This document shows, piece after piece, positions 26,459 through 34,765 of a stretch of 64,000 nt of DNA. Source of the stretch: Streptococcus equinus ATCC 9812. GTDB lineage: Bacteria; Bacillota; Bacilli; Lactobacillales; Streptococcaceae. The notes under the pieces are model-generated. The model was given only the letters and a program-made list of their open reading frames with translations, was not told where the DNA came from and did no database searches. The position numbers were made by a program, and so were the translations under genes. The DNA lies in contig NZ_GL698434.1 of assembly GCF_000187265.1 (NCBI RefSeq), forward strand, positions 62,001 to 126,000, in the 5' to 3' direction. Every line of letters begins with the position of its first letter. Position 1 is the first letter of the stretch.

Positions 26459-26743
26459 TTACGCCAATACGGCTAAAATTTCAGCTTCACGAACGACAGT
26501 CACAGTGTCTTCACCATCTTTTACTTCGACACCTGCACCGTTTTCGATAATAACTTTATCGCCAGCTGCAACACTTGGTGCTACCAATTCACCTGTCAAT
26601 GTACGAGCACCTGTACCAACAGCTACAACAGTTGCTGTTTGAGTTCTTTCTTTGCCTGCGCCAGCAAGGACAAAACCACCAACTGTTTGTTCTTTTTCTT
26701 CTTCAACTTTCAAGACCACACGGTCACCTAATGGTTTCAACAT
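26459..26743 (-). CDS. groES: Co-chaperonin GroES (Hsp10)
   Basis: The 94-residue cap protein of the GroEL ring starts [20 protein letters not shown] and has the mobile-loop segment [15 protein letters not shown] (residues 22-36). The [19 protein letters not shown] segment follows. It is the first gene of the groESL operon, with the ribosome binding site TTGGAGG. Confidence 0.97.
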   Translation of the reverse strand: MLKPLGDRVVLKVEEEKEQTVGGFVLAGAGKERTQTATVVAVGTGARTLTGELVAPSVAAGDKVIIENGAGVEVKDGEDTVTVVREAEILAVLA

Positions 26744-26771
26744 GCTTTTGCCTCCAATATTTTTATTATCG

Positions 26772-26798
26772 TTAGCACTCTTTGTACTAGAGTGCTAA
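26772..26798. promoter_or_regulatory. CIRCE operator (HrcA) of groESL
   Basis: TTAGCACTC-N9-GAGTGCTAA is an exact match to the CIRCE element, which HrcA binds. It lies in the leader between promoter and groES, so heat-shock control by HrcA is expected. Confidence 0.97.
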
Positions 26799-26812
26799 TG
26801 TCTACAAAAACT

Positions 26813-26840
26813 ATTCTAACACTTGGTCAGAAATAGTCAA
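26813..26840 (-). promoter_or_regulatory. groESL promoter
   Basis: TTGACT (26835-26840) and TAGAAT (26813-26818) with 16 bp spacing, directly upstream of CIRCE. Confidence 0.75.
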
Positions 26841-26860
26841 GAAAAAAACACTATTTATCA

Positions 26861-26914
26861 AAAATAAGCTGAGCCTATTTCCTCATTGTCAAAAGGAAGT
26901 TTTGCTCAGCTTTT
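26861..26914 (-). terminator. terminator after the ABC transporter operon
   Basis: AAGCTGAGC (26866-26874) and GCTCAGCTT (26904-26912) form the stem, with a long loop. On the minus strand the run after the stem is TATTTTTG, so it is a weak-to-moderate terminator. Confidence 0.6.
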
Positions 26915-26920
26915 ACTATT

Positions 26921-27724
26921 TTATCTCAAAACCAAAGCGTCATCGTTTAGGACTTGACCACTGTTTTTGTGGAAGAGATCCATGAGTTGTGCGACGGTGA
27001 GATTTTTCTTTTCTTCACCACGAACATCAACAACGATTTTACCATGATAAAGCATGACCAGACGGTTACCGTACTCGATAGCATGTTCCATGTTGTGAGT
27101 AATCATCAAGGTTGTAAGTTCTTGTTCTTCAACTACTTTTTTAGTCAGCTGCATAACCATGTCACTCGTTTTTGGGTCAAGCGCGGCTGTGTGTTCATCA
27201 AGAAGAAGAATTTTTTGTCGAACCAAGGTCGCCATAGCAAGAGTCAATGCTTGACGTTGACCACCTGATAGAAATGCCGCATCTGTTTTTATGCGATTTT
27301 CCAAACCTAAACCAAGCTCGGCTAACTTTTCCTTGAACAATTGACGTTCTGTTTCTGTGATTGATTTTTTAAAGAAACTGCGTTTTTTACCGCGACGGTA
27401 GGCTATTGCCATATTTTCTTCAATGGTTAGATTCGTCGCTGTTCCCATGCGTGAATCTTGGAAAACACGGCTAATATCTTTTGAACGTGCGGCAACTGAA
27501 GCCTTACGAATAGATTCTCCTTCCAGAAGAATATCTCCTTCATCAATCTCAACAACGCCTGCAATAGAATTCATCAGCGTTGATTTTCCAGCACCATTTC
27601 CACCAATGACAGAGATGAAATCCCCTTGTTCAATGTCCAAATCAAGACCACATAACACGTGATTTTCGTTGACCGTACCTTTTTCAAATGTTTTATGAAT
27701 AGTTGATAAGCTTAAAAGTGCCAT
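26921..27724 (-). CDS. ABC transporter ATP-binding protein (TrpZ/COG1101-type)
   Basis: The 267-residue ATPase has Walker A (VIGGNGAGKSTLM, about residue 41), the signature FLSGGQRQALTLAMATL, Walker B (ILLLDEHTAALDP, Glu replaced by the second D/E of this branch) and the switch His (LMITHNMEHA). This class pairs with a permease of the LivH/RbsC-like fold and a PF04392-type binding protein. In streptococci such systems are predicted to carry tryptophan or other aromatic amino acids (TrpXYZ). Its ATG abuts the stop of the fused permease gene. Confidence 0.85.
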   Translation of the reverse strand: MALLSLSTIHKTFEKGTVNENHVLCGLDLDIEQGDFISVIGGNGAGKSTLMNSIAGVVEIDEGDILLEGESIRKASVAARSKDISRVFQDSRMGTATNLTIEENMAIAYRRGKKRSFFKKSITETERQLFKEKLAELGLGLENRIKTDAAFLSGGQRQALTLAMATLVRQKILLLDEHTAALDPKTSDMVMQLTKKVVEEQELTTLMITHNMEHAIEYGNRLVMLYHGKIVVDVRGEEKKNLTVAQLMDLFHKNSGQVLNDDALVLR

Positions 27725-29693
27725 TATTCGTTACCTCCTGGTGTCAATGTTTTTGAGGGTTTAATGTGAAGTTTGTTTCTAATTTCTGGAACGTAGAGAA
27801 TAAGAGCAAGAAGAACTGCTGATGCTAGTTTTAGCATTTGAGCATCCACGTTCATGGCTAAAATGATTACAAGAACCAAGCGATACAAGATTGAGCCAAG
27901 AACGATTGACCAGAGACGTTTACCAAGCGGCAAGTATTTGACGATGACTTCCGCAAGAATAATAGAGGCGAAGCCGTTAACGATTGTTCCTGTTCCCATA
28001 TTCATATCAGCGTAGCCATTATTTTGTACTAAAAGTGAGCCTGCAAGAGCAATCAAGCCATTTGAAATCATGTAACCAAAGATTTTCATACGGTTAACTT
28101 TAATCCCATTTGCCTCCCTCATAGCAAGGTTGTCTCCTGTCGCACGAAGAGCAAGTCCTAGTTGCGTGTTCAACAACACAACAAGTAAAAGAATTACCAA
28201 AGCTACAAAAATCACACCAATCAAAATCACAGCATTAAGTTTTGAAAGACTGAGTGCTAATGTCAATACTGTAACCAAAGTTGTTTGCCCAGCTAGTGAC
28301 ACGTTGGCACTTCCTAAAACCAAAAGATTAACAGAATAAAGAGCTGTCAAGACGATAATACCTGTTAACAAGACTGGAATTTTCATCTTAGTATTCAAGA
28401 AACCGGCTACTGCTCCTGCAAGCATACCAGCCACAAAACCACCAATAGTCGCAATCATCGGGTTGATACCATTGACAATCATGATTGCTGTTGAAGCTGC
28501 TCCGAGAGGGAATGAGCCTTCCGCTGAAAGGTCAGCAATATCCAAAATACGGAAAGTAATGAACACCCCAATCGCCATAATCGCCCACAAAAGACCTTGG
28601 GAAATAGCAGTTAGGATAATATCAAGCCAAGCATTTGACGTTTTCTTATCAGACTGACTTGATTTTTTAGGAGTAGCTGTTGTTGCTTTGCTACTATCTG
28701 CCGTAGCTGTCTGTGATTCTTCAGAAGAAGCTTCTGTTGATTCATCCTTAATGCTAGTCAGATCAATGCCAAGTGTTTTAGCCATGTCATCATTTGCAAC
28801 AACGCTAAGTGTTTTAGGGTATTCTGCTGAAACCTTGCTAACATCTTCACCCTTAATGATACGCACTGCTAATTTTGCTGTTTGACGACCAAGCGCTTCG
28901 TAGTTGGCACCGTAAGTACCGAGCACGCCTTGCTCAACGATATCTGCTGAACCACCGACAACAGAAACTTTCATTTCTTTTGACAATTCTGTGATTAGTG
29001 AAATCGCACTGACAATCATGTTGTCTGTTGGAATAAAAAAAACTTGTGTTTGGCTCATCAAACTTTTGGCTGTGTCCTGCACATCATTTGTTGATGAAAT
29101 TCCTTTTGTCAAAACATCAATTCCAGCTTTAGCAAATTCTTTTTGTGCTTCTTCAACTTGAACCTCTGAATTACGTTCGTTAGTTGTGTACATGGTGCCG
29201 ACTTTTTTACGTCAGGCATAATTTTTTGCAGTAATTCCACCTGTTTTGAAATTGGAGACATGTCACTTGTTCCTGTGGCAATGCCTTCAGGATTTTCCAT
29301 AGTCTTGACCAATTTTGCTGATACTGGGTCCGTTACTGCTGTAAACAACACCGGAACATCTGTTGATAGATTTGACAATGTTTGCGCAGCCGGTGTCGCA
29401 ATCCCTAAAACCAAATCATTATTTGACAACAAATTTGTTGAAATGGTTTGAAGATTTGACTGGTCACCTTGAGCATTTTCATAATCTAATTTAAGGTTTT
29501 TCCCATCAACATATCCTTCTTTTTTTAATTCAGCGACAAATCCCTTGCGAGCTGCACTCAGAGAAGGGTGTTCCACATACTGAAGAATCCCAATATGAAC
29601 CACATCTTTATTTGCATTTTTTGATGATGAACACCCACCTAAGGTGAGTGCGGCTAACATGACAGCCATCAAAGCTGCTAAACATTTTTTCAT
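27724..29693 (-). pseudogene. fused substrate-binding lipoprotein plus permease of an ABC transporter, with one frameshift
   Basis: The first frame (29693-29109) encodes a lipoprotein signal (LAALTLGGCSSSKN, lipobox LGGC) and the first 160 residues of a PF04392-type binding protein (VHIGILQYVEHPSLSAARKGF). At 29203-29208 the A-run on the coding strand has six bases where seven would keep the frame. The second frame (29193-27724) then continues the binding protein (TNERNSEVQVEEAQKEFAKAGI...), a Ser/Thr/Lys linker and a multi-span permease (GLLWAIMAIGVFITFRILDIADL...). Restored, it would be one polypeptide of about 656 residues. The permease part with the linker is intact. A homopolymer slip can be real decay, phase variation or a sequencing error. 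Confidence 0.8.
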
Positions 29694-29776
29694 AGTGACC
29701 TACCTTTACTTTTTGCCCACTTGCCTTACTTAACCAAAGACAAGATATTAATAATTTTTCCTAAATCAACCACAAT

Positions 29777-29812
29777 AAAAACCAGCTAGCTCAAAAGTCT
29801 AACTGGTTTTTT
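29777..29812 (-). terminator. leader terminator of the ABC transporter operon (candidate attenuator)
   Basis: CCAGTTAG and CTAGCTGG arms followed by TTTTTATT on the minus strand, about 85 bp upstream of the transporter ATG. Upstream RNA (AACTGG, 29845-29850) could pair with its first arm (CCAGTT, 29801-29806) and block it, or instead form AAAGCC/GGCTTT with 29871-29876. Confidence 0.7.
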
Positions 29813-29911
29813 GGCGTAAACAAAAAGTAAAAAATACCTGAAAGCCAGTTAAATCTCTAAGTATCTAATCGGCTTTTTCAAAACAGTCAAAATGCTTTAG
29901 CTTCATAGATA

Positions 29912-29954
29912 CAAACGCAGGTGACGTTTGCATCCATGATTGGCTACAAACGTC
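29912..29954 (-). promoter_or_regulatory. mutually exclusive leader hairpins downstream of the leader peptide
   Basis: In transcript order, segment 1 GACGTTTG (29947-29954) pairs with segment 2 CAAACGTC (29923-29930). Segment 2 can instead pair with segment 3 CGTTTG (29912-29917). Segment 1 begins at the G of the leader peptide's TAG stop, so a stalled ribosome would decide the pairing. Confidence 0.6.
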
Positions 29955-30022
29955 TATCTAAAGAAACTAAAGTAATAGTATCGATTCAGTTTTTTAGTCA
30001 GAATAGACGAATTTTTAAGCAT
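29954..30022 (-). CDS. Tyr/Phe-rich leader peptide upstream of the ABC transporter
   Basis: ATG at 30022 has the ribosome binding site GCAGGAG, nine to ten bases upstream. The 22-residue peptide starts MLKNSSILTKKL and ends NRYYYFSFFR, followed by TAG. Three Tyr and three Phe codons sit in the last eight positions before the stop, the pattern of attenuation leader peptides that measure charged tRNA. No Trp codon is present. Two layers of alternative hairpins and a terminator follow, and then the transporter. That it is translated and controls the operon is inference. Confidence 0.6.
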   Translation of the reverse strand: MLKNSSILTKKLNRYYYFSFFR

Positions 30023-30159
30023 ACTATTTTCTCCTGCTAAGATTCACAAATCAATGAGTGCTAGGTATTGAATTGCGTAAATTGTTTTTGATTGTTTACA
30101 GTTTACCCCTATTTTATCTATTTGTCGATATATTTTTAAAATTCAGAAAAATAAAACAT

Positions 30160-30202
30160 AAAAAGATTCCTAGCAAGGAGATTACGTACTAGGAACCTTT
30201 TT
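30160..30202 (-). terminator. intrinsic terminator after the lev PTS operon
   Basis: AAAAGGTTCCTAG and CTAGGAATCTTTT arms around a 15-base loop, strong in both directions. Confidence 0.85.
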
Positions 30203-30284
30203 ATGTTGAATGTTTGAGTAAGTAATTGTAATTTTTGTATTGTTATTTCAGAATAGTTTTTAAAAAGTGTTTACACATTTTGAT

Positions 30285-30569
30285 TTAAAATGATTGGAGT
30301 TTTGTTTCAAAATCGTCAATAACTTTGGCAAGATTTTTCTTACCATGGTAGATACCATAGCCAAATATTAACATGCCCAAACTTCCAAGGATCATCACGA
30401 CAAAACCGAGAATTAGCAAAATGATTTGTTTGTTAAAGAAATAAATGAGTAAAAATCCTAAACCTGTTACTGCTAGAAGTAAAGTCAACCAACGACCTAA
30501 ATTTTCAAGCATATGTTTTTGATAAGCTATTTCAGTTTCATAACCTCTGATAAGTTCTGATTTTGTCAT
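30285..30569 (-). CDS. small two-span membrane protein at the end of the PTS operon (levX position)
   Basis: The 94-residue protein has a charged start, two hydrophobic segments (WLTLLLAVTGLGFLLIYFF and ILLILGFVVMILGSLGMLIFGYGIY) and a Lys-rich cytoplasmic tail. It is the last gene of the PTS operon, 27 bp after the IID gene. In S. mutans levDEFG is followed by a small gene named levX, and position suggests this may be its counterpart, though I did not recognise the sequence itself. Its function is unknown. Confidence 0.6.
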   Translation of the reverse strand: MTKSELIRGYETEIAYQKHMLENLGRWLTLLLAVTGLGFLLIYFFNKQIILLILGFVVMILGSLGMLIFGYGIYHGKKNLAKVIDDFETKLQSF

Positions 30570-30596
30570 GATATTTCTCCTCTAGAAGTATGTAAA

Positions 30597-31430
30597 TTAG
30601 TAAGACAAACCTGGGTTGAAGAAACCAACAAGTACACCGATAAAGGCAATAACTACGAGCAATAGCATAACTTTGATTGGTGAGATGTTTTTCTTAGCCA
30701 TCAACCACCAGCAAAATACGATGAATAATGCTGTTAGGAAACCTGGATAAACGGCATCCAATTTGTCTTGAAGAACCAAGTATGGGTGTTTAGCGTTACC
30801 AAGTTGGAATGAAGTTTTAACTGATACCCAAGTAGCGGCAACACCACCGACAACCATACCACCAACGATTGATACAGCTTTACGGATAGCTTGACCTTGA
30901 GCACCAACTAGGAATTCAACGGCTTTATCACCAAGTTCATAACCTTTGAAGTATGCAAATTTCATACCAAGGTATGCAAGCAAGTTCCATACAACGATGT
31001 AGAAAATTGCACCGATTGGAGAGCCACCTGTTGAAAGACCAAGAGCAATACCTAAGATAACTGGAATCAAAGTACCAACGACAAGAGAGTCACCGATACC
31101 TGCAACTGGTCCCATAAGACCTGCACGAAGTCCGTTGATTGTTTCGTCATCAACTTCTTCAGAACCATTAGCACGAGCTTCTTCAAGACCTGCTGTGATA
31201 CCAACGATAAGGGCACCAAGTTGAGGTTCAGTGTTGAAGAATGCTGTATATGTTTGCATTGAACGTGCTTGATCTTCTTTGTTATCATATAATTCTTCCA
31301 CGATTGGTAGCATAGAAGTTAGGTAACCAAATGTTTGCATGTGTTCTTGTGAGAAACATGTCAAGTTACCATAGTACCAATGATGGAAAGATTTCATTAA
31401 AGTTTTCTTAGTTAATTTTTTTTGAGCCAT
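30597..31430 (-). CDS. levG: PTS mannose/fructose/sorbose family IID component (LevG-like)
   Basis: IID is a membrane subunit that forms the sugar channel with IIC. The 277-residue protein has the opening KKTLMKSFHHWYYGNLTCFSQEHMQTFGY, the GLRAGLMGPVAGIGDSL motif (about residue 113) and hydrophobic C-terminal spans (FLTALFIVFCWWLMAKKNIS, VMLLLVVIAFIGVLVGFF). I chose the ATG at 31430 with AGGAGG about ten bases upstream. The longer frame starts inside the IIC gene. It is the fourth PTS gene in the operon. Confidence 0.88.
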   Translation of the reverse strand: MAQKKLTKKTLMKSFHHWYYGNLTCFSQEHMQTFGYLTSMLPIVEELYDNKEDQARSMQTYTAFFNTEPQLGALIVGITAGLEEARANGSEEVDDETINGLRAGLMGPVAGIGDSLVVGTLIPVILGIALGLSTGGSPIGAIFYIVVWNLLAYLGMKFAYFKGYELGDKAVEFLVGAQGQAIRKAVSIVGGMVVGGVAATWVSVKTSFQLGNAKHPYLVLQDKLDAVYPGFLTALFIVFCWWLMAKKNISPIKVMLLLVVIAFIGVLVGFFNPGLSY

Positions 31431-31431
31431 C

Positions 31432-32274
31432 TTAGATATCCTCCTCATCATCGTCAAAGTCATCTGCTGCTGCAGTTGCTTTTACATGTTTAGCCATTTC
31501 AAGTTCGTAGAACAATACTGCAAAGATTAATGAAATAACTGCACATGAAACCAAGTTCAAACCAAGTGAAGCCGCCAAAGTAAATCCAACAAAGAATGGA
31601 ATAAAGTCAACAGCTTTTTCAACAATTTGTTTCAAAAGAATTGCGATTCCGACACATGGTAGCAAAGCACCGACTGTGAAGAGGGTTTTCATTGGAATAC
31701 CATCCATTGGAAGAGCATCTTTCATTGCTGTTACGGCAGTTGCACCAAGTTTACACATGATCAAAGTTGGAACAAATGAGAAAACGATGTGTGAAATCCA
31801 AGGATATAGCCAGTCAACTTTGTAAAGTTGTTTGAAGTTTCCTTTTTCAACAGCACGCCAACCAATATGTTGCCATACAAGGTTCATTGTAGCTGTTCCA
31901 TAGAAAAGAACTGTACCAACAGTACCTACAAGAGTACCCATTGATTTAGCCAAGTTAGCTGCATCAGCTGAGTCAGCTGACAAACCTTGTGAATGGATAG
32001 CAACCATTGCCAAAGGAATACCGATATAAGATACAGCACGCACATCGGCTGAAACTGTACCACCAGGAGTTACAAGTGCGATGTAAACCAATTGCATTGC
32101 CACACCACAAATGATACCTGTTTTAAGATCTCCTAAAATAAGACCACAGACAAGACCACCGACTAATGGACGACCAAGAGTATAGTTACCAATGGTTGTA
32201 CCACCAAGACCAGGCATTGAAGACAAACATGCAAACAAACCTAATAAGGCTGCTTGGAACCAAGAAATTGCCAT
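31432..32274 (-). CDS. levF: PTS mannose/fructose/sorbose family IIC component (LevF-like)
   Basis: The 280-residue integral membrane protein starts MAISWFQAALLGLFACLSSM and has GGLVCGLILGDLKTGIICGVAMQLVYIA, the conserved GDxxxG-type segment of mannose-family IIC. An acidic cytoplasmic tail (AAADDFDDDEEDI) ends it. With IID it moves fructose (or mannose) while IIB phosphorylates it. The stop is followed by the IID ATG after one base. Confidence 0.9.
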   Translation of the reverse strand: MAISWFQAALLGLFACLSSMPGLGGTTIGNYTLGRPLVGGLVCGLILGDLKTGIICGVAMQLVYIALVTPGGTVSADVRAVSYIGIPLAMVAIHSQGLSADSADAANLAKSMGTLVGTVGTVLFYGTATMNLVWQHIGWRAVEKGNFKQLYKVDWLYPWISHIVFSFVPTLIMCKLGATAVTAMKDALPMDGIPMKTLFTVGALLPCVGIAILLKQIVEKAVDFIPFFVGFTLAASLGLNLVSCAVISLIFAVLFYELEMAKHVKATAAADDFDDDEEDI

Positions 32275-32353
32275 AATACTTCTTCTCCTATATTATTTAA
32301 AAAATTTTTTATTAAGTCATCAGAAGCCTTAGCTTCTAGATAAACTGTCAATA

Positions 32354-32848
32354 TTAATAACCAAATTTAGATTTGAAATCTGACCAGTAACCAATTGAAA
32401 CGTCAGGTAGAAGTTGGAATTTTACTTTGTAACCTGCTTTTTCGATTGCTTCAATCGCATCAGCTTCTTCTTGTGTGATTGATTGGTTGTTACCAAGTTT
32501 TACAGCACCTGGACGGTCGTTACATGGTCCAACGATGATTTCTTTAACATCGCTTGGAACAAACCCTTGGTCAACCAAAAGTTTTTTCATGTCAATTGGG
32601 TTTTTAGTGATAACAAAATATTTTGTATCTGAATCCAAAACTTTTTGTGATTTTTTACCAAAGGTATCTACTGTCCAAACAAAAGTTTTCTTGTCTGAAG
32701 CACCTTTATAAGCTTGTGTCAAAACTTTGTTGCTTGCAGCAGCATCGTTTACGGCAATCAAACCATCACATGGATATTCTTTTGCCCAGCGTGTTACAGT
32801 TTGGCCGTGGATCATACGGTCGTCAATACGTACAAATGAAACAGTCAT
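32354..32848 (-). CDS. levE: PTS mannose/fructose/sorbose family IIB component (LevE-like)
   Basis: The 164-residue cytoplasmic protein has the active-site segment FVRIDDRMIHGQTVTRW with the phospho-histidine at His14. It passes phosphate from IIA to the sugar. IIA and IIB are separate proteins here, not fused as in ManAB/ManL. It lies 21 bp after the IIA gene. A short hairpin (AGAAGC/GCTTCT, about 32320-32340) sits between it and IIC. Confidence 0.92.
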   Translation of the reverse strand: MTVSFVRIDDRMIHGQTVTRWAKEYPCDGLIAVNDAAASNKVLTQAYKGASDKKTFVWTVDTFGKKSQKVLDSDTKYFVITKNPIDMKKLLVDQGFVPSDVKEIIVGPCNDRPGAVKLGNNQSITQEEADAIEAIEKAGYKVKFQLLPDVSIGYWSDFKSKFGY

Positions 32849-32869
32849 TGTTAATCTCCTTTTTAATTA

Positions 32870-33298
32870 TTAAATGTCGTCTTCTTCATCATCTGAAGCG
32901 ATTTTGAATTCTTGAAGAGCTGCTTGAGCTTCTGGCAAAACAGCTTGAACGAAAGCGTCACCCTCAAGCATATCTTTCATAACTGCTGAGGTAATTGCCA
33001 TTGGTAAATTCATACCACCTAGGATAACAGCATCATCAAGTTTGCCAAGTTCGTCCAAAACACTGCAAGCTGTTGTAAGTGGGCTACCACCAACAATATC
33101 TGCAAGAACGATAACTGAATCTTCAGCTGTCAAACCTGAAATGGCTTGTCTGAAATCTTGCGCAAAATCATCAACAGTTTTTCCGTTTTTCAAACCAACT
33201 GCAATGACTTGGTCCATCTTATCTTCAGCGAACATAGCCAAAGAAGTTTTGAGACCTTCTGCAAAACCACCATGACTCACCAGTAGTAAATACTTCAT
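32870..33298 (-). CDS. levD: PTS mannose/fructose/sorbose family IIA component (LevD-like)
   Basis: The 142-residue cytoplasmic protein starts MKYLLLVSHGGFAEGLKTSL. The phosphoryl-accepting residue is His9 in VSHGGFAEG. VLADIVGGSPLTTACSVL is the family's second conserved segment. It receives phosphate from HPr. It is the first gene of the PTS operon and lies behind its own promoter, a cre and a LevR-type palindrome. In S. mutans LevD also acts as a regulator of the lev system; whether that applies here is inference. Confidence 0.92.
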   Translation of the reverse strand: MKYLLLVSHGGFAEGLKTSLAMFAEDKMDQVIAVGLKNGKTVDDFAQDFRQAISGLTAEDSVIVLADIVGGSPLTTACSVLDELGKLDDAVILGGMNLPMAITSAVMKDMLEGDAFVQAVLPEAQAALQEFKIASDDEEDDI

Positions 33299-33325
33299 AG
33301 TTTTATCTCTCCTTATCTGTCTATT

Positions 33326-33352
33326 ATTCTATCAGTGTATTAAGCGTTTTCA
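33326..33352 (-). promoter_or_regulatory. levD -10 box and cre site
   Basis: TAGAAT (-10, 33326-33331) and a cre-like TGAAAACGCTTAAT (33339-33352) overlapping the -35 region. Catabolite repression by CcpA is expected. Confidence 0.65.
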
Positions 33353-33359
33353 CACTCTC

Positions 33360-33386
33360 GATTGTCATATCATGGCAATGACAATC
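33360..33386. promoter_or_regulatory. candidate LevR operator of levD
   Basis: GATTGTCAT-N9-ATGACAATC is a perfect palindrome. Its core TTGTCA-N11-TGACAA is identical in halves and spacing to the one in front of fruA. It lies nine bases upstream of the cre. Confidence 0.65.
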
Positions 33387-33398
33387 GCCATATTGAAA

Positions 33399-33412
33399 AT
33401 GACAAATGTCAT
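33399..33412. repeat. second TGTCAT-type palindrome upstream of levD
   Basis: ATGACA-AA-TGTCAT, with the same half-sites in opposite order, 15 bp upstream of the main palindrome. It may be an auxiliary site. Confidence 0.4.
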
Positions 33413-33426
33413 TTTTAGAAAACATG

Positions 33427-33463
33427 AAAAAAGTCTGGAACAATTTATTCCAGACTTTCTTTT
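33427..33463 (-). terminator. intrinsic terminator after the levT-type gene
   Basis: AAAGTCTGGAA-N7-TTCCAGACTTT with a T-run. It separates the regulatory operon from the PTS operon. Confidence 0.88.
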
Positions 33464-34765
33464 TTATTTTAAGCTATCCTCAATTTCCTTTTGAATAGCA
33501 AACAAATCACTATCAATACTGTTATTAGCTAATGATTTATTGATGATGTAATCTGCTTGATTCATCACGCTGTTGTAAGTTTTAAAGGTTGGCTTCGTCA
33601 CACCTTGGCTAAGCATGGAATCCAGTGTTGAAACAGTCAGTGACTCAGAACCAAAACCGTCTTCTTTCAATTTATCTTCTGTTGCTTGACTACGCATGAC
33701 AGATTTCAAAACTGAACTTCCTTGAGAGTAATTAAAGACAGATTGTTGAACTTTTTCATCTGTACACAAGAATTTTAAAAATTGCCAAGCAGCGCTGCGA
33801 TGTTTTGTTTTTGACGAAATCGCATAGAGTGATGTTGAAACCTGCGTTGCATCAACACCTTTTTGGCTGGCTGGCATAGTTACACAAGACCATGAAAATG
33901 TTGAATACTTGGCAACGTGGTAAGGGTAAGGTTTGTAAGTTCGATACATGGCTAATGACATCGGAATGAAGGCAACTTTTCCTTCATCAAAGTCTTTCAT
34001 TGTCACTTCATAATTTCCATTTAAAGCTTTTAGTTGAGTGATTAAGCCCAATGCTTTTTTTACCTTTTCACTATCAAAATACGCTTTGCTACCTGTTTCA
34101 TTGAAAAGTTTTGCGCCGTAAGCAGCAACAGCTTGCTGCCAAGTATAGCCAACGCAACCATACTGATCAATGACCCCGTCACCATCTGTATCCTTAGTTA
34201 CTTGTTTACAAATATTATAAAAATCATCAACCGTCCAACCTGATTTTGGAATGCTAATGCCTTCTTTTTCAAGAAGATCAATGTTAATACACATCATGGT
34301 TGGATTACTTTCAAACGGTAATGCATAATGGCTATGATTATACTCTCCTGCTTGATAAGATGAATTATAAAAAATGGAATCATAAAAACTAGTGCTGATA
34401 CTACTGTCCAAATTTGACAGAGCACCTGTTGATGACAAAAGGTTAAAGTCATCTTCTGGCACGATAAACACATCAGGTTGTTTTCCAGCTACAATCTGAT
34501 CTGTCAACCAAGTTGAATAATCGGCTTTTGAAATCCCACTTTCGTAGACAACCTTGACACTAGGATGGAGTTTTTCAAAGCGTTTAATAGCTGTATTAAT
34601 CACTTTATAATCGTTACCATTTGGCACATCCCAACTGCTGCCAGCATAGACACCAATTTTTAAAATTGTCTTTTGTTGCATTTGATAATAGACATAACCA
34701 CCAATACAAGCACTTAAAAGAACAATCGCTGAAATCCAAAGTTTTATCTTGGTTAGTTTAGTCAT
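33464..34765 (-). CDS. levT: extracellular sugar-binding protein of the lev four-component system (LevT-like)
   Basis: The 433-residue protein has an N-terminal membrane or signal segment (IKLWISAIVLLSACIGGYVYY) and the ABC family 1 solute-binding fold (KIGVYAGSSWDVPNGNDYKVINTAIKRFEKLHPSVKVVYESG; DVFIVPEDDF; ALPFESNPTMMCIN). No ABC permease is nearby. Instead it sits with a kinase, a regulator and a second binding protein, the levQRST layout of S. mutans, so it probably presents a sugar to the kinase. I chose the ATG at 34765 (MTKLTKIKLW), with GAGG nine bases upstream and overlapping the response-regulator end. Q and T names could be exchanged. Confidence 0.75.
   Translation of the reverse strand: MTKLTKIKLWISAIVLLSACIGGYVYYQMQQKTILKIGVYAGSSWDVPNGNDYKVINTAIKRFEKLHPSVKVVYESGISKADYSTWLTDQIVAGKQPDVFIVPEDDFNLLSSTGALSNLDSSISTSFYDSIFYNSSYQAGEYNHSHYALPFESNPTMMCINIDLLEKEGISIPKSGWTVDDFYNICKQVTKDTDGDGVIDQYGCVGYTWQQAVAAYGAKLFNETGSKAYFDSEKVKKALGLITQLKALNGNYEVTMKDFDEGKVAFIPMSLAMYRTYKPYPYHVAKYSTFSWSCVTMPASQKGVDATQVSTSLYAISSKTKHRSAAWQFLKFLCTDEKVQQSVFNYSQGSSVLKSVMRSQATEDKLKEDGFGSESLTVSTLDSMLSQGVTKPTFKTYNSVMNQADYIINKSLANNSIDSDLFAIQKEIEDSLK

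Noticed and set aside
29700..30284. T-box or tryptophan riboswitch in front of the ABC transporter
   Set aside because: I looked for the T-box core (AGGGUGGNACCGCG) and did not find it. The Tyr/Phe leader peptide explains the hairpins better.
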